Made by a program: the position numbers and the translations under genes. A stretch of DNA of 64,000 nucleotides from Mycolicibacterium boenickei. Lineage in GTDB: Bacteria > Actinomycetota > Actinomycetes > Mycobacteriales > Mycobacteriaceae. The notes beneath the pieces were generated by a model, which worked only from the letters and a program-made list of their open reading frames with translations, was not told where the DNA came from and ran no database searches. This document shows, in pieces, positions 39,324 to 47,759 of this stretch; the stretch's first letter is position 1; the number at the start of each line of letters is the position of its first letter. The DNA is taken from assembly GCF_010731295.1 (NCBI RefSeq), contig NZ_AP022579.1:2480001-2544000 (forward strand), read 5' to 3'.

Positions 39324-41660
39324 ATGACCACTTCCCCCGTCGCCCCCACAGTTGCTGCAGATGTTGATGAACTTCTTGACGGCTTGAACCCTCAGCAGCG
39401 CCAGGCGGTGCTGCACCAAGGGTCGCCGCTGTTGATCGTCGCGGGTGCGGGGTCGGGCAAGACAGCGGTGCTGACCAGGCGTATCGCCTATCTGCTGGCC
39501 GCGCGTGACGTCGGGGTCGGGCAGATCCTGGCCATCACGTTCACCAACAAGGCCGCCGCCGAGATGCGGGAGAGGGTGGTCGGGCTGGTGGGCCCGCGGG
39601 CCCGCAACATGTGGGTGTCGACCTTCCACTCCACGTGTGTGCGGATCCTGCGCAACCAGGCTTCGCTGCTGCCGGGGCTGAACTCCAACTTCTCGATCTA
39701 CGACTCCGACGATTCCCGGCGCCTGCTGATGATGATCGGCAAGGACATGGGGCTGGACACCAAGCGGTACTCGCCGCGGCTGCTGGCCAACGGCATCTCC
39801 AACCTGAAGAACGAGCTGATCGGTCCGGAGCAGGCGGCGGCCGAGGCCTCGGAGGCCGCCGAGGAGATGGCAGGCATCATCGCCCAGGTCTACGGCGAGT
39901 ATCAGCGCCGGTTGCGTGCGGCCAACGCGCTGGACTTCGATGACCTGATCGGCGAGACGGTCGGGATTCTGCAGGCCTTCCCGCAGATCGCCCAGTACTA
40001 CCGCCGCCGGTTCCGCCACATCCTGGTCGACGAGTATCAGGACACCAACCACGCGCAGTACGTTCTGGTGCGTGAGTTGGTGGGTCACCATCTCGACGAG
40101 AACGAGGGCGTGGCGGCGTCCGAACTGTGTGTGGTGGGTGACGCCGACCAGTCCATCTACGCGTTCCGCGGCGCGACCATCCGCAACATCGAGGATTTCG
40201 AGCGCGACTACCCGGACGCGACGACGATCCTGCTCGAACAGAACTACCGCTCCACCCAGACCATCCTGAACGCGGCCAACTCGGTGATCGCCCGCAACAC
40301 GGGCCGTCGCGAGAAGCGGCTGTGGACCGAGGAGGGTGAGGGCGAGCTGATCGTCGGCTATGTCGCCGACAACGAGCACGACGAGGCCCGCTTCGTGGCC
40401 GAGGAGATCGACGCCCTCGCCGACAGCGAAGGCCTCAAATACGGTGACGTCGCGGTGTTCTACCGCACCAACAACTCCTCGCGTGCGCTGGAGGAGGTGT
40501 TCATCCGCGCCGGCATCCCGTACAAGGTCGTGGGCGGCGTGCGGTTCTACGAGCGCCGCGAGATCCGCGACATCGTGGCCTACCTGCGGGTGCTGGACAA
40601 CCCGGGTGACTCGGTGAGCATGCGTCGCATCCTCAACACGCCGCGCCGCGGCATCGGCGACCGGGCCGAGGCCTGCGTCGCGGTGTACGCCGAGAACACC
40701 GGGGCCAGCTTCAACGATGCGCTGCAGGCCGCCGCCGAGGGCCGGGTGCCGATGCTCAACACCCGCTCGGAGAAGGCCATCGCGAGCTTCGTGGAGATGC
40801 TGGACCAGTTGCGGGCCAAGCTCGACGACGAGTTGGGCGACCTGGTCGAGGCCGTGCTGGAGCGGACGGGCTACCGCCGTGAGCTCGAGGCCTCCAGTGA
40901 CCCGCAGGATCTGGCCCGGTTGGACAACCTCAACGAATTGGTCAGCGTCGCACACGAATTCAGTACCGACCTGGCCAATGCCCGGGCACTGGCCGAGCAG
41001 GGCGAGGGTGAGCCGGTCGACGAGGACATCCCGGACACCGGGGTGCTGGCCCAGTTCCTGGAGCGGGTGTCGCTGGTGGCCGACGCTGACGAGATCCCCG
41101 AAGACGGTGCGGGCGTGGTGACGATGATGACGTTGCACACCGCGAAGGGGCTGGAGTTCCCGGCGGTGTTCGTCACCGGCTGGGAGGACGGCATGTTCCC
41201 GCACATGCGGGCGCTCGGAGATCCCAACGAGTTGTCCGAGGAGCGCCGGCTGGCGTACGTCGGCATCACCCGGGCGCGCAAGCGGCTGTATCTGTCGCGG
41301 GCCAAGGTGCGGTCGTCGTGGGGGCAGCCCATGCTCAACCCGGAATCGCGGTTCCTGCGCGAGATTCCAGAGGACTTGATCAACTGGCGGCGCATCGAGC
41401 AGCCGTCGTCGATGAGTGCGCCGGTCGGAAATGCCGGCCGGTACGGGACCCCGCGGCCGTCGCCGTCACGTCCTGTGCCCGCCCGCAACCGTCCGGTGAT
41501 CACGCTGGAGCCGGGGGACCGGGTCACCCACGACAAGTATGGCCTGGGCCGCGTCGAGGAAGTCTCGGGTGTGGGCGAATCCGCGATGTCACTGATCGAC
41601 TTCGGCAGTGCCGGCCGGGTGAAGCTGATGCACAACCACGCTCCGGTGCAGAAGCTCTAG
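39324..41660 (+). CDS. uvrD1: ATP-dependent DNA helicase UvrD1/PcrA
   Basis: 778 aa SF1A helicase. It has Walker A G-A-G-S-G-K-T (about residues 42-48), F-T-N-K-A-A-A-E-M-R, the D-E-Y-Q-D-T helicase motif II, G-D-A-D-Q-S-I-Y-A-F-R-G (motif III) and V-T-M-M-T-L-H-T-A-K-G-L-E-F-P. The C-terminal domain, G-D-R-V-T-H-D-K-Y-G-L-G-R-V, is the Tudor-like RNA-polymerase-binding module. A Cys falls at residue 451 in the 2B domain, the position reported to mediate redox dimerisation and activation of the M. tuberculosis enzyme. It functions in nucleotide excision repair and is stimulated by Ku. It corresponds to Rv0949. Confidence 0.96.
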   Translation: MTTSPVAPTVAADVDELLDGLNPQQRQAVLHQGSPLLIVAGAGSGKTAVLTRRIAYLLAARDVGVGQILAITFTNKAAAEMRERVVGLVGPRARNMWVSTFHSTCVRILRNQASLLPGLNSNFSIYDSDDSRRLLMMIGKDMGLDTKRYSPRLLANGISNLKNELIGPEQAAAEASEAAEEMAGIIAQVYGEYQRRLRAANALDFDDLIGETVGILQAFPQIAQYYRRRFRHILVDEYQDTNHAQYVLVRELVGHHLDENEGVAASELCVVGDADQSIYAFRGATIRNIEDFERDYPDATTILLEQNYRSTQTILNAANSVIARNTGRREKRLWTEEGEGELIVGYVADNEHDEARFVAEEIDALADSEGLKYGDVAVFYRTNNSSRALEEVFIRAGIPYKVVGGVRFYERREIRDIVAYLRVLDNPGDSVSMRRILNTPRRGIGDRAEACVAVYAENTGASFNDALQAAAEGRVPMLNTRSEKAIASFVEMLDQLRAKLDDELGDLVEAVLERTGYRRELEASSDPQDLARLDNLNELVSVAHEFSTDLANARALAEQGEGEPVDEDIPDTGVLAQFLERVSLVADADEIPEDGAGVVTMMTLHTAKGLEFPAVFVTGWEDGMFPHMRALGDPNELSEERRLAYVGITRARKRLYLSRAKVRSSWGQPMLNPESRFLREIPEDLINWRRIEQPSSMSAPVGNAGRYGTPRPSPSRPVPARNRPVITLEPGDRVTHDKYGLGRVEEVSGVGESAMSLIDFGSAGRVKLMHNHAPVQKL

Positions 41661-41672
41661 GCGGGGCGGCTG

Positions 41673-41785
41673 CGTCAAAACTTTGACGAATTTCTGGCAG
41701 ACACATTCACCCAACACGCATACCCAAGCCACGTCGCTCCGAGACGGCCGTAGTCGCCTGGCGAAGATCGTCAAAATCTTTGACG
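41673..41785. repeat. Two palindromes in inverted arrangement between uvrD1 and the ferredoxin gene
   Basis: CGTCAAA-AC-TTTGACG at 41673-41688 and CGTCAAA-ATC-TTTGACG at 41769-41785. Similarity extends past each palindrome in inverted orientation (TTTGACGA then TTC and a GGCAG/CCAG-like stretch), so the pair may be the ends of a tiny (about 113 bp) repeat element or a double terminator for the convergent genes. Confidence 0.55.
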
Positions 41786-41808
41786 CCGCCGGCGGCCGGT
41801 GCCAAGCC

Positions 41809-42210
41809 TCAAGCGTGATTCCACGGGCTCTCGGCGAGTGCCGCCGGGGCGCTCAGCCGTGGCTCGGCCAGCGGGGGAATGGACGTCAGCACCGGGTTCT
41901 GGTCCAGGCGCGACCCGGGTGTGCGGCCGCCGCCCCACCCGACCATCTCCCGGTACCCGCCGAGCAATCCGGCTGCGCTGACCGCGGATTCGGAAGCATG
42001 CGGGCTGTCGGCGCCGACGGGTACCGAGACCGGCGAGACGTACAGCGCGTCGGTGGGGCAGTAGGCCTCACACATGAAGCAGGTCTGGCAGTCGGACTGC
42101 CGCGCGATCACAGGGATCCCGTCGGTGCCCCGGTCGAACACGTCGGTGGGGCACACCTTGATGCAGACGTCGCATGTGATGCAGGCCGTCTCACTGACGA
42201 TCTCGATCAC
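41809..42210 (-). CDS. 2x[4Fe-4S] ferredoxin subunit
   Basis: 133 aa. Two complete [4Fe-4S] motifs: C10-I-T-C-D-V-C-I-K-V-C-P and C41-Q-T-C-F-M-C-E-A-Y-C-P. A C-terminal tail of about 70 residues without cysteine (G-G-Y-R-E-M-V-G-W-G-G-G-R) is unusual for a ferredoxin and may dock onto the partner flavoprotein. The ATG overlaps the stop codon of that flavoprotein (ATGA at 42207-42210), indicating translational coupling. This AprB-like/AprA-like pairing suggests an iron-sulfur flavoenzyme that reduces or oxidises the substrate brought in by the upstream ABC importer. Confidence 0.9.
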   Translation of the reverse strand: MIEIVSETACITCDVCIKVCPTDVFDRGTDGIPVIARQSDCQTCFMCEAYCPTDALYVSPVSVPVGADSPHASESAVSAAGLLGGYREMVGWGGGRTPGSRLDQNPVLTSIPPLAEPRLSAPAALAESPWNHA

Positions 42211-43799
42211 GCCACGGCCTCCGACGAGATGAGGCGCGGGGCCACGGGATCGGGTGTGGTCCAGACCTGCTCCAGGCCGCCGACCAGGATGCGGTGCTCG
42301 TAGCGGTGATCTGATTCGGGCAGATCCTCGCGGCGGTGCAGGCCGCGGGTTTCCGGCCGGGCCAGGGACGCTGCGGTGATCCAGCGGGCCGCGGCGACCA
42401 TTGCTTCGGCCTGACGCAGTTTGTAGATGTCGCGCGCGGCCACCGGGGCCAGACCGTCGGCGATGTCACGCCACACGGCTTCCAAGGCATCGGCGGACTC
42501 TTGCAGCCGGACTTCGGATTTCAGGTAGCTGCGAAGCGGGGGCAGGACGTGCGACTGCGCCGCGGCCACCACCTCTTCGACGCTGGGTGCGCCCACACGT
42601 GAGCGCGGGGTGATCGTGACGGGCTCGCTCACCTGCCCTCGCCGGCCGCGGCTGAACTCCGCGGCACCGCGCCCGGCGAAGGTGCCCGAGGCGATGGCCC
42701 ACGAGCCGTTGCGGCTGCCACCGCCCGACAGTGCCCCCGTGATGAGCTCGCGGGTCGCGGCGTCCCCTGCGGCGTACAGGCCGGGAACCGTTGTCGCACA
42801 GTCCGGCCCGACGAGGCGCAGGCCACCGGTGCCGCGCACCGACCCCTCGTAGACCATCCGGACCGGGTACGCGGTGGTGAACGGGTCGATGCCGGCCTTG
42901 TCCAGCGGCAGGAAGTAATTCGGCTGCGCGTCACGCATGGTCTGCCGGATGTGTTCGGGTGCCCGGTCCAACCGGGCGAACACGCGCTCACCGCGGGTCA
43001 GTGCCCGCTGCGCGTCCTGACGTCCGCTCAGCCCACGCTGGGTGGTGAACGGGCGACCGCGTTCGTCATAGAAGCTGCCCCACTGCAGCATTCGGCCCTT
43101 GGTGTGCACGCCCCACTCGGGGGCCAGCGCGTAGGCGGTGCAGAATTCCATGCCGGACAGGTGCGCGCCGTGCTCGGCGGCCATCAGCAGACCTTCGCCG
43201 GTGTCGACGTTGGTGCCGAAAGTTCCGGACAGGAAGGCGGTTCCGCCGGTGGCCAGCACGACGGCGCCCGCCGTGATCCGCCACGGCCGGCCGCCGTCCT
43301 GGCGGGCGATACCGGTGGCACCGGTGACGACGCCGTCGGCATCGGCGGTCAGTTCCAGTGCCGGGTGGTGGTCGAGGATCCGCACGCCGCTGCGGTGGGC
43401 CTTGCGGCGCATGCGGCGCATGTACTCGGGACCCTGCAGGCTGCTGCGCATCTCGCGGCCGTCGGCACCGATCGGGAACGGGTATCCCCACTGGGAGAGG
43501 TGCTCGAGGCGGTCCCACGAGGTGGCCAGCACCCGGAACATCCAGTCGGAGTCGGTGATCCGGCCGGCGGCCAGTTCGCGCTCACGCACGGAATCCTCGC
43601 GCCGCGGGCCGGGCCCGATCGCCCACAGGTTGTTGCCGCCTGCGGCCGTCGCGCCGCTGGTGCCGCAGTAGCCCTTGTCGACCAGGATGACTCGCGCCCC
43701 GGATTCGGCGGCGGTGATCGCGGCCCAGGTCGCCGCGGGGCCGCCACCGATCACGAGGACGTCGGTGCTCAGTGCATCAGGCTCAGCGGGAGCGGTCAT
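42207..43799 (-). CDS. FAD-dependent oxidoreductase, fumarate-reductase/AprA-like flavoprotein
   Basis: 530 aa. It has the dinucleotide-binding start V-I-G-G-G-P-A-A-T-W-A-A (about residues 16-27), I-L-V-D-K-G-Y, the substrate-region motif T-G-E-G-L-L-M-A-A-E-H-G-A and, near 350, P-G-L-Y-A-A-G-D-A-A-T-R-E then G-A-L-S-G-G-G-S-R-N-G-S-W. The last replaces the usual G-A-N-R-L-G-G-N-S-L of succinate dehydrogenase/fumarate reductase. The family includes fumarate and adenylylsulfate reductases. Coupled to a two-cluster ferredoxin and an ABC importer, it is probably the catalytic subunit acting on the imported compound; the chemistry is unknown. It overlaps the ABC ATPase by 17 bp. Confidence 0.87.
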   Translation of the reverse strand: MTAPAEPDALSTDVLVIGGGPAATWAAITAAESGARVILVDKGYCGTSGATAAGGNNLWAIGPGPRREDSVRERELAAGRITDSDWMFRVLATSWDRLEHLSQWGYPFPIGADGREMRSSLQGPEYMRRMRRKAHRSGVRILDHHPALELTADADGVVTGATGIARQDGGRPWRITAGAVVLATGGTAFLSGTFGTNVDTGEGLLMAAEHGAHLSGMEFCTAYALAPEWGVHTKGRMLQWGSFYDERGRPFTTQRGLSGRQDAQRALTRGERVFARLDRAPEHIRQTMRDAQPNYFLPLDKAGIDPFTTAYPVRMVYEGSVRGTGGLRLVGPDCATTVPGLYAAGDAATRELITGALSGGGSRNGSWAIASGTFAGRGAAEFSRGRRGQVSEPVTITPRSRVGAPSVEEVVAAAQSHVLPPLRSYLKSEVRLQESADALEAVWRDIADGLAPVAARDIYKLRQAEAMVAAARWITAASLARPETRGLHRREDLPESDHRYEHRILVGGLEQVWTTPDPVAPRLISSEAVA

Positions 43800-44529
43800 G
43801 GCCTACCTCCTCTCGGACGCCGAGTTCGGCCAGCAGCGCCCTGCGCAGGTCGTCGAAGCCCTCATCGCTGCGGGAGCGAGGGAAGGGCAGCTCGACGCGG
43901 CGGTCGAGGGATACCCGTCCGCCAGAGAGCACCACCACCCGGTCGGCCAGCAGGATCGCCTCGTCCACGTCGTGGGTGACATGCAGGACCGCCATGTGCC
44001 TGCGGGACCAGAGTTCGTGCAACAGGCCGTACATCTTGAGCCGGGTCAGCGCGTCGAGCGCGCCGAACGGCTCATCGAGCAACAGCAGATCGGGCTCGCG
44101 GACCAGCGCGCGGGCCAGCGAAACACGTTGCGCCTCACCGCCGGACAACGACAACGGCCACGCTTTGGACTTGTCGGTCAGCCCCACCTCGTCGAGTGCG
44201 GCCCGGCCACGGGCAGTCCGGCTCGGCGCGTCGGGTCCGGAGTCGGGCAGCGCGAACGTGACGTTGGCCAGTGCGCGCCGCCACGGCAGCAGCCGCGGAT
44301 TCTGAAACACCACCGCGCGGGAACGGGGCACCCGCACCGATCCGGTGACCTGATCGTCGAGCCCGGCCAGCACCCGCAGCAGGGTGCTCTTCCCGGATCC
44401 GGAACGGCCCAGCATCGCGACGAATTCGCCGTCGGCGATCTGCAATTCGAGATTCTCGAGCACCTGTTGTTCGCCGAATGCCCGTGTCAGGCCGTGCACC
44501 TCCACGACAGTGCTGATGCCGGCGCTCAT
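43783..44529 (-). CDS. ABC transporter ATP-binding protein (sulfonate/nitrate/taurine type)
   Basis: 248 aa SsuB/TauB-type ATPase. Walker A G-R-S-G-S-G-K-S-T (about residues 39-47), Q-loop V-F-Q-N-P-R-L-L-P-W, signature L-S-G-G-E-A-Q-R-V and Walker B L-L-L-L-D-E-P-F-G-A-L-D, then the H-V-T-H-D switch. The ATG at 44529 is chosen because it overlaps the permease stop (ATGA), like the other junctions of this operon; the longer frame to 44742 is the shadow of the permease gene. Confidence 0.93.
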   Translation of the reverse strand: MSAGISTVVEVHGLTRAFGEQQVLENLELQIADGEFVAMLGRSGSGKSTLLRVLAGLDDQVTGSVRVPRSRAVVFQNPRLLPWRRALANVTFALPDSGPDAPSRTARGRAALDEVGLTDKSKAWPLSLSGGEAQRVSLARALVREPDLLLLDEPFGALDALTRLKMYGLLHELWSRRHMAVLHVTHDVDEAILLADRVVVLSGGRVSLDRRVELPFPRSRSDEGFDDLRRALLAELGVREEVGHDRSR

Positions 44530-45395
44530 GCCGGAGCTCCGAGACCCTCGAACGCGTTGCGCCATGACAGCAGCAGCCGTTCCAAGACCCGCACCAGGGT
44601 GTAGGACAGCAGGCCGGCCACGGCGTAGATGACGATCACCAGCAGCGAGACATCGAACTGCAGGTTGGTCTGGGCGCGTGACATCAGGTAGCCGATGCCC
44701 TGGGTGGTGTTGATCATCTCGGCGAAGATCAGGCTCAGCCACGCGCTGGACAGCCCGAGGCGCAGGCCGACAAGGAAATTCGGCATCGCACCGGGGAGGA
44801 TCACCTGCGAGACGAGGGTCCGCCGTGACGCTTCCAGGGTTTGCGCCATCTCGACGAGTTGCCGATCCACGCCGCGGATCCCCGAATAGGTGTTGATGTA
44901 GATCGCGATCGCCACGCCGGTGGTGATCAGCACGATCTTGGGGCCTTCGCCGATGCCCATCCAGATGATCAGCAGCGGGGTCAACGCGAAATTGGGCACG
45001 GCCTTGAGGATCTGCATGGTCCAGTCCAGCAGGTCCTCACCGGTGCGGGTCAGCCCGGCCACCACCGCGAGGAGGACACCGATCAGGATGCCCAGCACCG
45101 TGCCGATCAGCACCCGCACGGCCGACGCGCCGACGTGGGTGGCGAGTTGCCCGTCGCCGAGCAGCCGCCACGCGGTGGCCGCCACCTCTGTCGGGGGTGG
45201 GAACAGGTCGGTGTTGAGCAGGCCCGTCGTCGAGCCGATGGTCCAGGCCGCCAAGATCAGCGCCGGGCTCATCAGCCGGCGCACGGGCCGGGGGATGCGT
45301 GCCCACAGGCCTTTTCGTCGCGGGTGACCGCCGACGACCTCGATGAGTTCGGGGCCGGCGGGCGGGACCCGGACAGCGGCGACGGCTGCGGTCAC
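44526..45395 (-). CDS. ABC transporter permease (SsuC/TauC type)
   Basis: 289 aa with about six membrane helices. The EAA loop is E-M-A-Q-T-L-E-A-S-R-R-T-L-V-S-Q-V-I-L-P-G-A (about residues 179-200) with the downstream L-R-L-G-L-S-S-A-W-L-S-L-I-F-A-E-M typical of the sulfonate/nitrate/taurine importer class. I prefer GTG 45395, which overlaps the stop of the binding-protein gene (GTGA), to the in-frame start at 45413. It forms the channel with the ATPase encoded next. Confidence 0.92.
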   Translation of the reverse strand: MTAAVAAVRVPPAGPELIEVVGGHPRRKGLWARIPRPVRRLMSPALILAAWTIGSTTGLLNTDLFPPPTEVAATAWRLLGDGQLATHVGASAVRVLIGTVLGILIGVLLAVVAGLTRTGEDLLDWTMQILKAVPNFALTPLLIIWMGIGEGPKIVLITTGVAIAIYINTYSGIRGVDRQLVEMAQTLEASRRTLVSQVILPGAMPNFLVGLRLGLSSAWLSLIFAEMINTTQGIGYLMSRAQTNLQFDVSLLVIVIYAVAGLLSYTLVRVLERLLLSWRNAFEGLGAPA

Positions 45396-46351
45396 GACTT
45401 GGCCCCGGCCCATTCCCGGACCGAATATTCGTTGTCGAACGAGCCGTCGGCGTTGAGGAACTTGTAGGCCGCATCGAGCTGATCCACGCCGACCTGGGGG
45501 AACGGCTCGGTGTTGAATTCCTCGGCACGGGTGGACTTCTGGACGAACTTCAGGTCGGTGTCGTCGGTTTGGGCGACCCAGGCCAGATAATCGTCGAAGT
45601 TCTCGGTGATGTCTTTGTTGACGGCGGTGACGGCCCCCTGCCAGGCGCCGGTGAACTCCGGGTGGGCATCGGTGAAGGAGCTGAGGGCGATGTTGGTGCC
45701 CGTGCTGCCGAAGCCGTGCCGCGACAGGCTGTCGATGATCGGGAAGCCCTTGGATTCCAGCTCGGCCGCGCTGGCGCCGGTGAGGATCGCCGCGTCGATC
45801 TTGCCGGAACTCAGCCCGGCGATCGACTCGGGCGTCGGTACGTCACGCACCTGGATCTGGCCGGTCAGGCCCGCCGCGTCGATCAGTTGGCGCGCGGCGC
45901 GGTCGCGGATGGTGCCCTGCGGGGCGGTGATGTCCTTGCCGATCAGCCCTTTGATATCAGTCGGTCCGCCCTTGGCGCCCACCAGCCAGGCGTCGCCGTT
46001 GATCGAATCAAGGGACAGCAGAACCACTTTCGGGTCGCGGCTGCGGGCTCGCAGGGCGGGGTTGTCGCCGATGGCGGCGACGTCGATGGCGCCGGCGAAC
46101 AGGGCCGAGGCGACATCGCTGCCGGACTGGAAGAACGAGTACTCGATCTTGCCGACCCCGGCGGACTTCAGCTGCTCGGTGAGGATGCCCTGCTTGTCGC
46201 CCCAACCCAGCGATCCTGCCGGAGTGCCGGTCACCGAGGTCGCGCCGATCCGCAGCGTGTAGCCGTCGGCCTTGTCGTCGTTGCTGCTGCAGGAGATGGC
46301 CGTGGCGATGAGGGTGAGCGCAAAGGCAGTGCGCAGCAGGCGGTTGAACAT
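45392..46351 (-). CDS. ABC transporter substrate-binding lipoprotein (SsuA-like)
   Basis: 319 aa. The N-terminus is a lipoprotein signal with A-T-A-I-S-C (Cys21 as the lipidated residue). The mature part has L-R-I-G-A-T-S-V, S-G-S-D-V-A-S-A-L-F-A-G-A-I-D-V-A-A-I-G-D-N-P (the typical aliphatic-sulfonate/taurine binding-protein motif) and K-I-D-A-A-I-L-T-G. It delivers a small, probably sulfonated or otherwise anionic organic compound to the permease. It is the first gene of a five-gene operon (binding protein, permease, ATPase, flavoprotein, ferredoxin). The 205-bp upstream gap shows a GGCTCA/TGAGCC inverted repeat at 46441-46472 but no recognised riboswitch. Confidence 0.9.
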   Translation of the reverse strand: MFNRLLRTAFALTLIATAISCSSNDDKADGYTLRIGATSVTGTPAGSLGWGDKQGILTEQLKSAGVGKIEYSFFQSGSDVASALFAGAIDVAAIGDNPALRARSRDPKVVLLSLDSINGDAWLVGAKGGPTDIKGLIGKDITAPQGTIRDRAARQLIDAAGLTGQIQVRDVPTPESIAGLSSGKIDAAILTGASAAELESKGFPIIDSLSRHGFGSTGTNIALSSFTDAHPEFTGAWQGAVTAVNKDITENFDDYLAWVAQTDDTDLKFVQKSTRAEEFNTEPFPQVGVDQLDAAYKFLNADGSFDNEYSVREWAGAKS

Positions 46352-46556
46352 GGGAGCGGGCCTCCGGGGGTCTCAATGCGTGAGCACACACGCGAATCCG
46401 CCCCAGTAGACGCCCGGCCTCGAACTCGGGGCGACGGTTTGGCTCAGCCTGACTGTTAAAACGCTGTGAGCCGCGGTGACCCGGAGATTGACCGCCCGAC
46501 GACCCGCACAGTACGGTGGAACAACTATTTGGTACCAGTGGATGGGGAAGTGATCG

Positions 46557-47759
46557 GTGACGACGCAGCAGGCGGTGGAGCTTTATTACGACCCGTTCGA
46601 CAACGACATCGACGACGACCCGTACCCGGTCTGGAAGCGGATGCGCGACGAGGCGCCGTTGTATTACAACGAGAAGTACAACTTCTATGCGCTGAGCCGC
46701 TGGGACGACGTGGCCCGGGAGTTGCCCAATTGGCAGGCCTACCGGTCGGGCCGGGGTACGACGGCCGACATCCTGTTCAGCGGCATCGAGGTGCCGCCGG
46801 GCATCCTGCTGTTCGAAGACCCGCCCCTGCACGATCTGCACCGGAGATTGTTGTCGCGGGTCTTCACGCCGCGTCGCATGCTGGCAGTCGAGGGCCTGGT
46901 GCGCGAGTTCTGCGCGAAGGCACTGGATCCCCTGCGCGAGCAGAACGGTCTGGACTTCGTCGCCGACCTAGGCGCATTCATGCCGATGCGGACCATCGGC
47001 TATCTGCTGGGTATCCCGGAGGAGGAGCAGCAGAGCATCCGGGACCGCAATGACAAGGCCATCACGGTGGCGTCCGTCGATGCCAGCGCGGACGGGGTCA
47101 GCCCGACCATCTTCCAGGACGCCATCACGATGTTCGCCGAGTACATCGAATGGCGGGCGTCGCATCCGTCCGACGACCTGATGACCGATCTGCTCACCGC
47201 AGAGATAGAGGAGGCGGACGGAACCTCACGGCCGCTGACCCGTACCGAGGTGCTCGCCTACACCGCGATGATCGCCGGCGCCGGCAATGAAACCACTGCT
47301 CGCCTCATCGGTTTCATGGGGCAGCTGCTCGCCGAGCATCCCGACCAGCGCCGCGAACTCGTCGCCGATCCGAGCCTGATCCCGGGCGCAGTGGAGGAGA
47401 CGCTGCGTTTCGAACCGCCGTCACCGGTGCAGGCCCGATACGTCGCGCAGGATGTCGAGCACTACGGGCAGGCCATCCCCGAGGGCTCATACATGTTGTT
47501 GCTCAACGGATCGGCCAACCGCGACGAGTCGAAGTTCACCGATCCCGACCGCTTCGACATCCACCGCACCGGTGGTCACCTGAGCTTCGGTCAGGGCCTG
47601 CATTTCTGCCTGGGTTCGGCGTTGGCCCGACTGGAGGCCAGGGTCGCGTTCGAAGAGGTGCTCAAGCGGTGGACGGACTGGGAAGTCGATTACCCCAATG
47701 CTTTTCGGGCTCACACGTCCAGTGTGCGCGGGTGGGCGCGACTACCGGTCAAGTTCTAG
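46557..47759 (+). CDS. Cytochrome P450
   Basis: 400 aa class I soluble P450. It has the I-helix A-G-A-G-N-E-T-T (about residues 241-248), the K-helix E-E-T-L-R-F-E-P (ExxR) and the haem loop F-G-Q-G-L-H-F-C-L-G-S-A-L-A-R (Cys near 353). It starts at GTG 46557 with GGGGAAG upstream. The substrate cannot be inferred. The nearby ferredoxin (41809-42210) is of the two-[4Fe-4S] type and belongs to another operon, so it is not an obvious redox partner. It is divergent from the ABC operon and overlaps a convergent membrane protein gene by 11 bp. Confidence 0.95.
   Translation: MTTQQAVELYYDPFDNDIDDDPYPVWKRMRDEAPLYYNEKYNFYALSRWDDVARELPNWQAYRSGRGTTADILFSGIEVPPGILLFEDPPLHDLHRRLLSRVFTPRRMLAVEGLVREFCAKALDPLREQNGLDFVADLGAFMPMRTIGYLLGIPEEEQQSIRDRNDKAITVASVDASADGVSPTIFQDAITMFAEYIEWRASHPSDDLMTDLLTAEIEEADGTSRPLTRTEVLAYTAMIAGAGNETTARLIGFMGQLLAEHPDQRRELVADPSLIPGAVEETLRFEPPSPVQARYVAQDVEHYGQAIPEGSYMLLLNGSANRDESKFTDPDRFDIHRTGGHLSFGQGLHFCLGSALARLEARVAFEEVLKRWTDWEVDYPNAFRAHTSSVRGWARLPVKF

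Noticed and set aside
39246..41204. 652-codon minus-strand frame inside uvrD1
   Set aside because: Antisense shadow of uvrD1, whose motifs are complete.
46352..46556. Possible SAM or cysteine-responsive leader upstream of the ABC operon
   Set aside because: No SAM-II/SAM-IV core, no polycysteine leader ORF; only a weak GGCTCA/TGAGCC repeat is present.
41809..47759. The ferredoxin as redox partner of the P450
   Set aside because: It is a two-[4Fe-4S] type, translationally coupled to the flavoprotein in a divergent operon, whereas mycobacterial P450 partners are usually single [3Fe-4S]/[4Fe-4S] ferredoxins adjacent to the P450.
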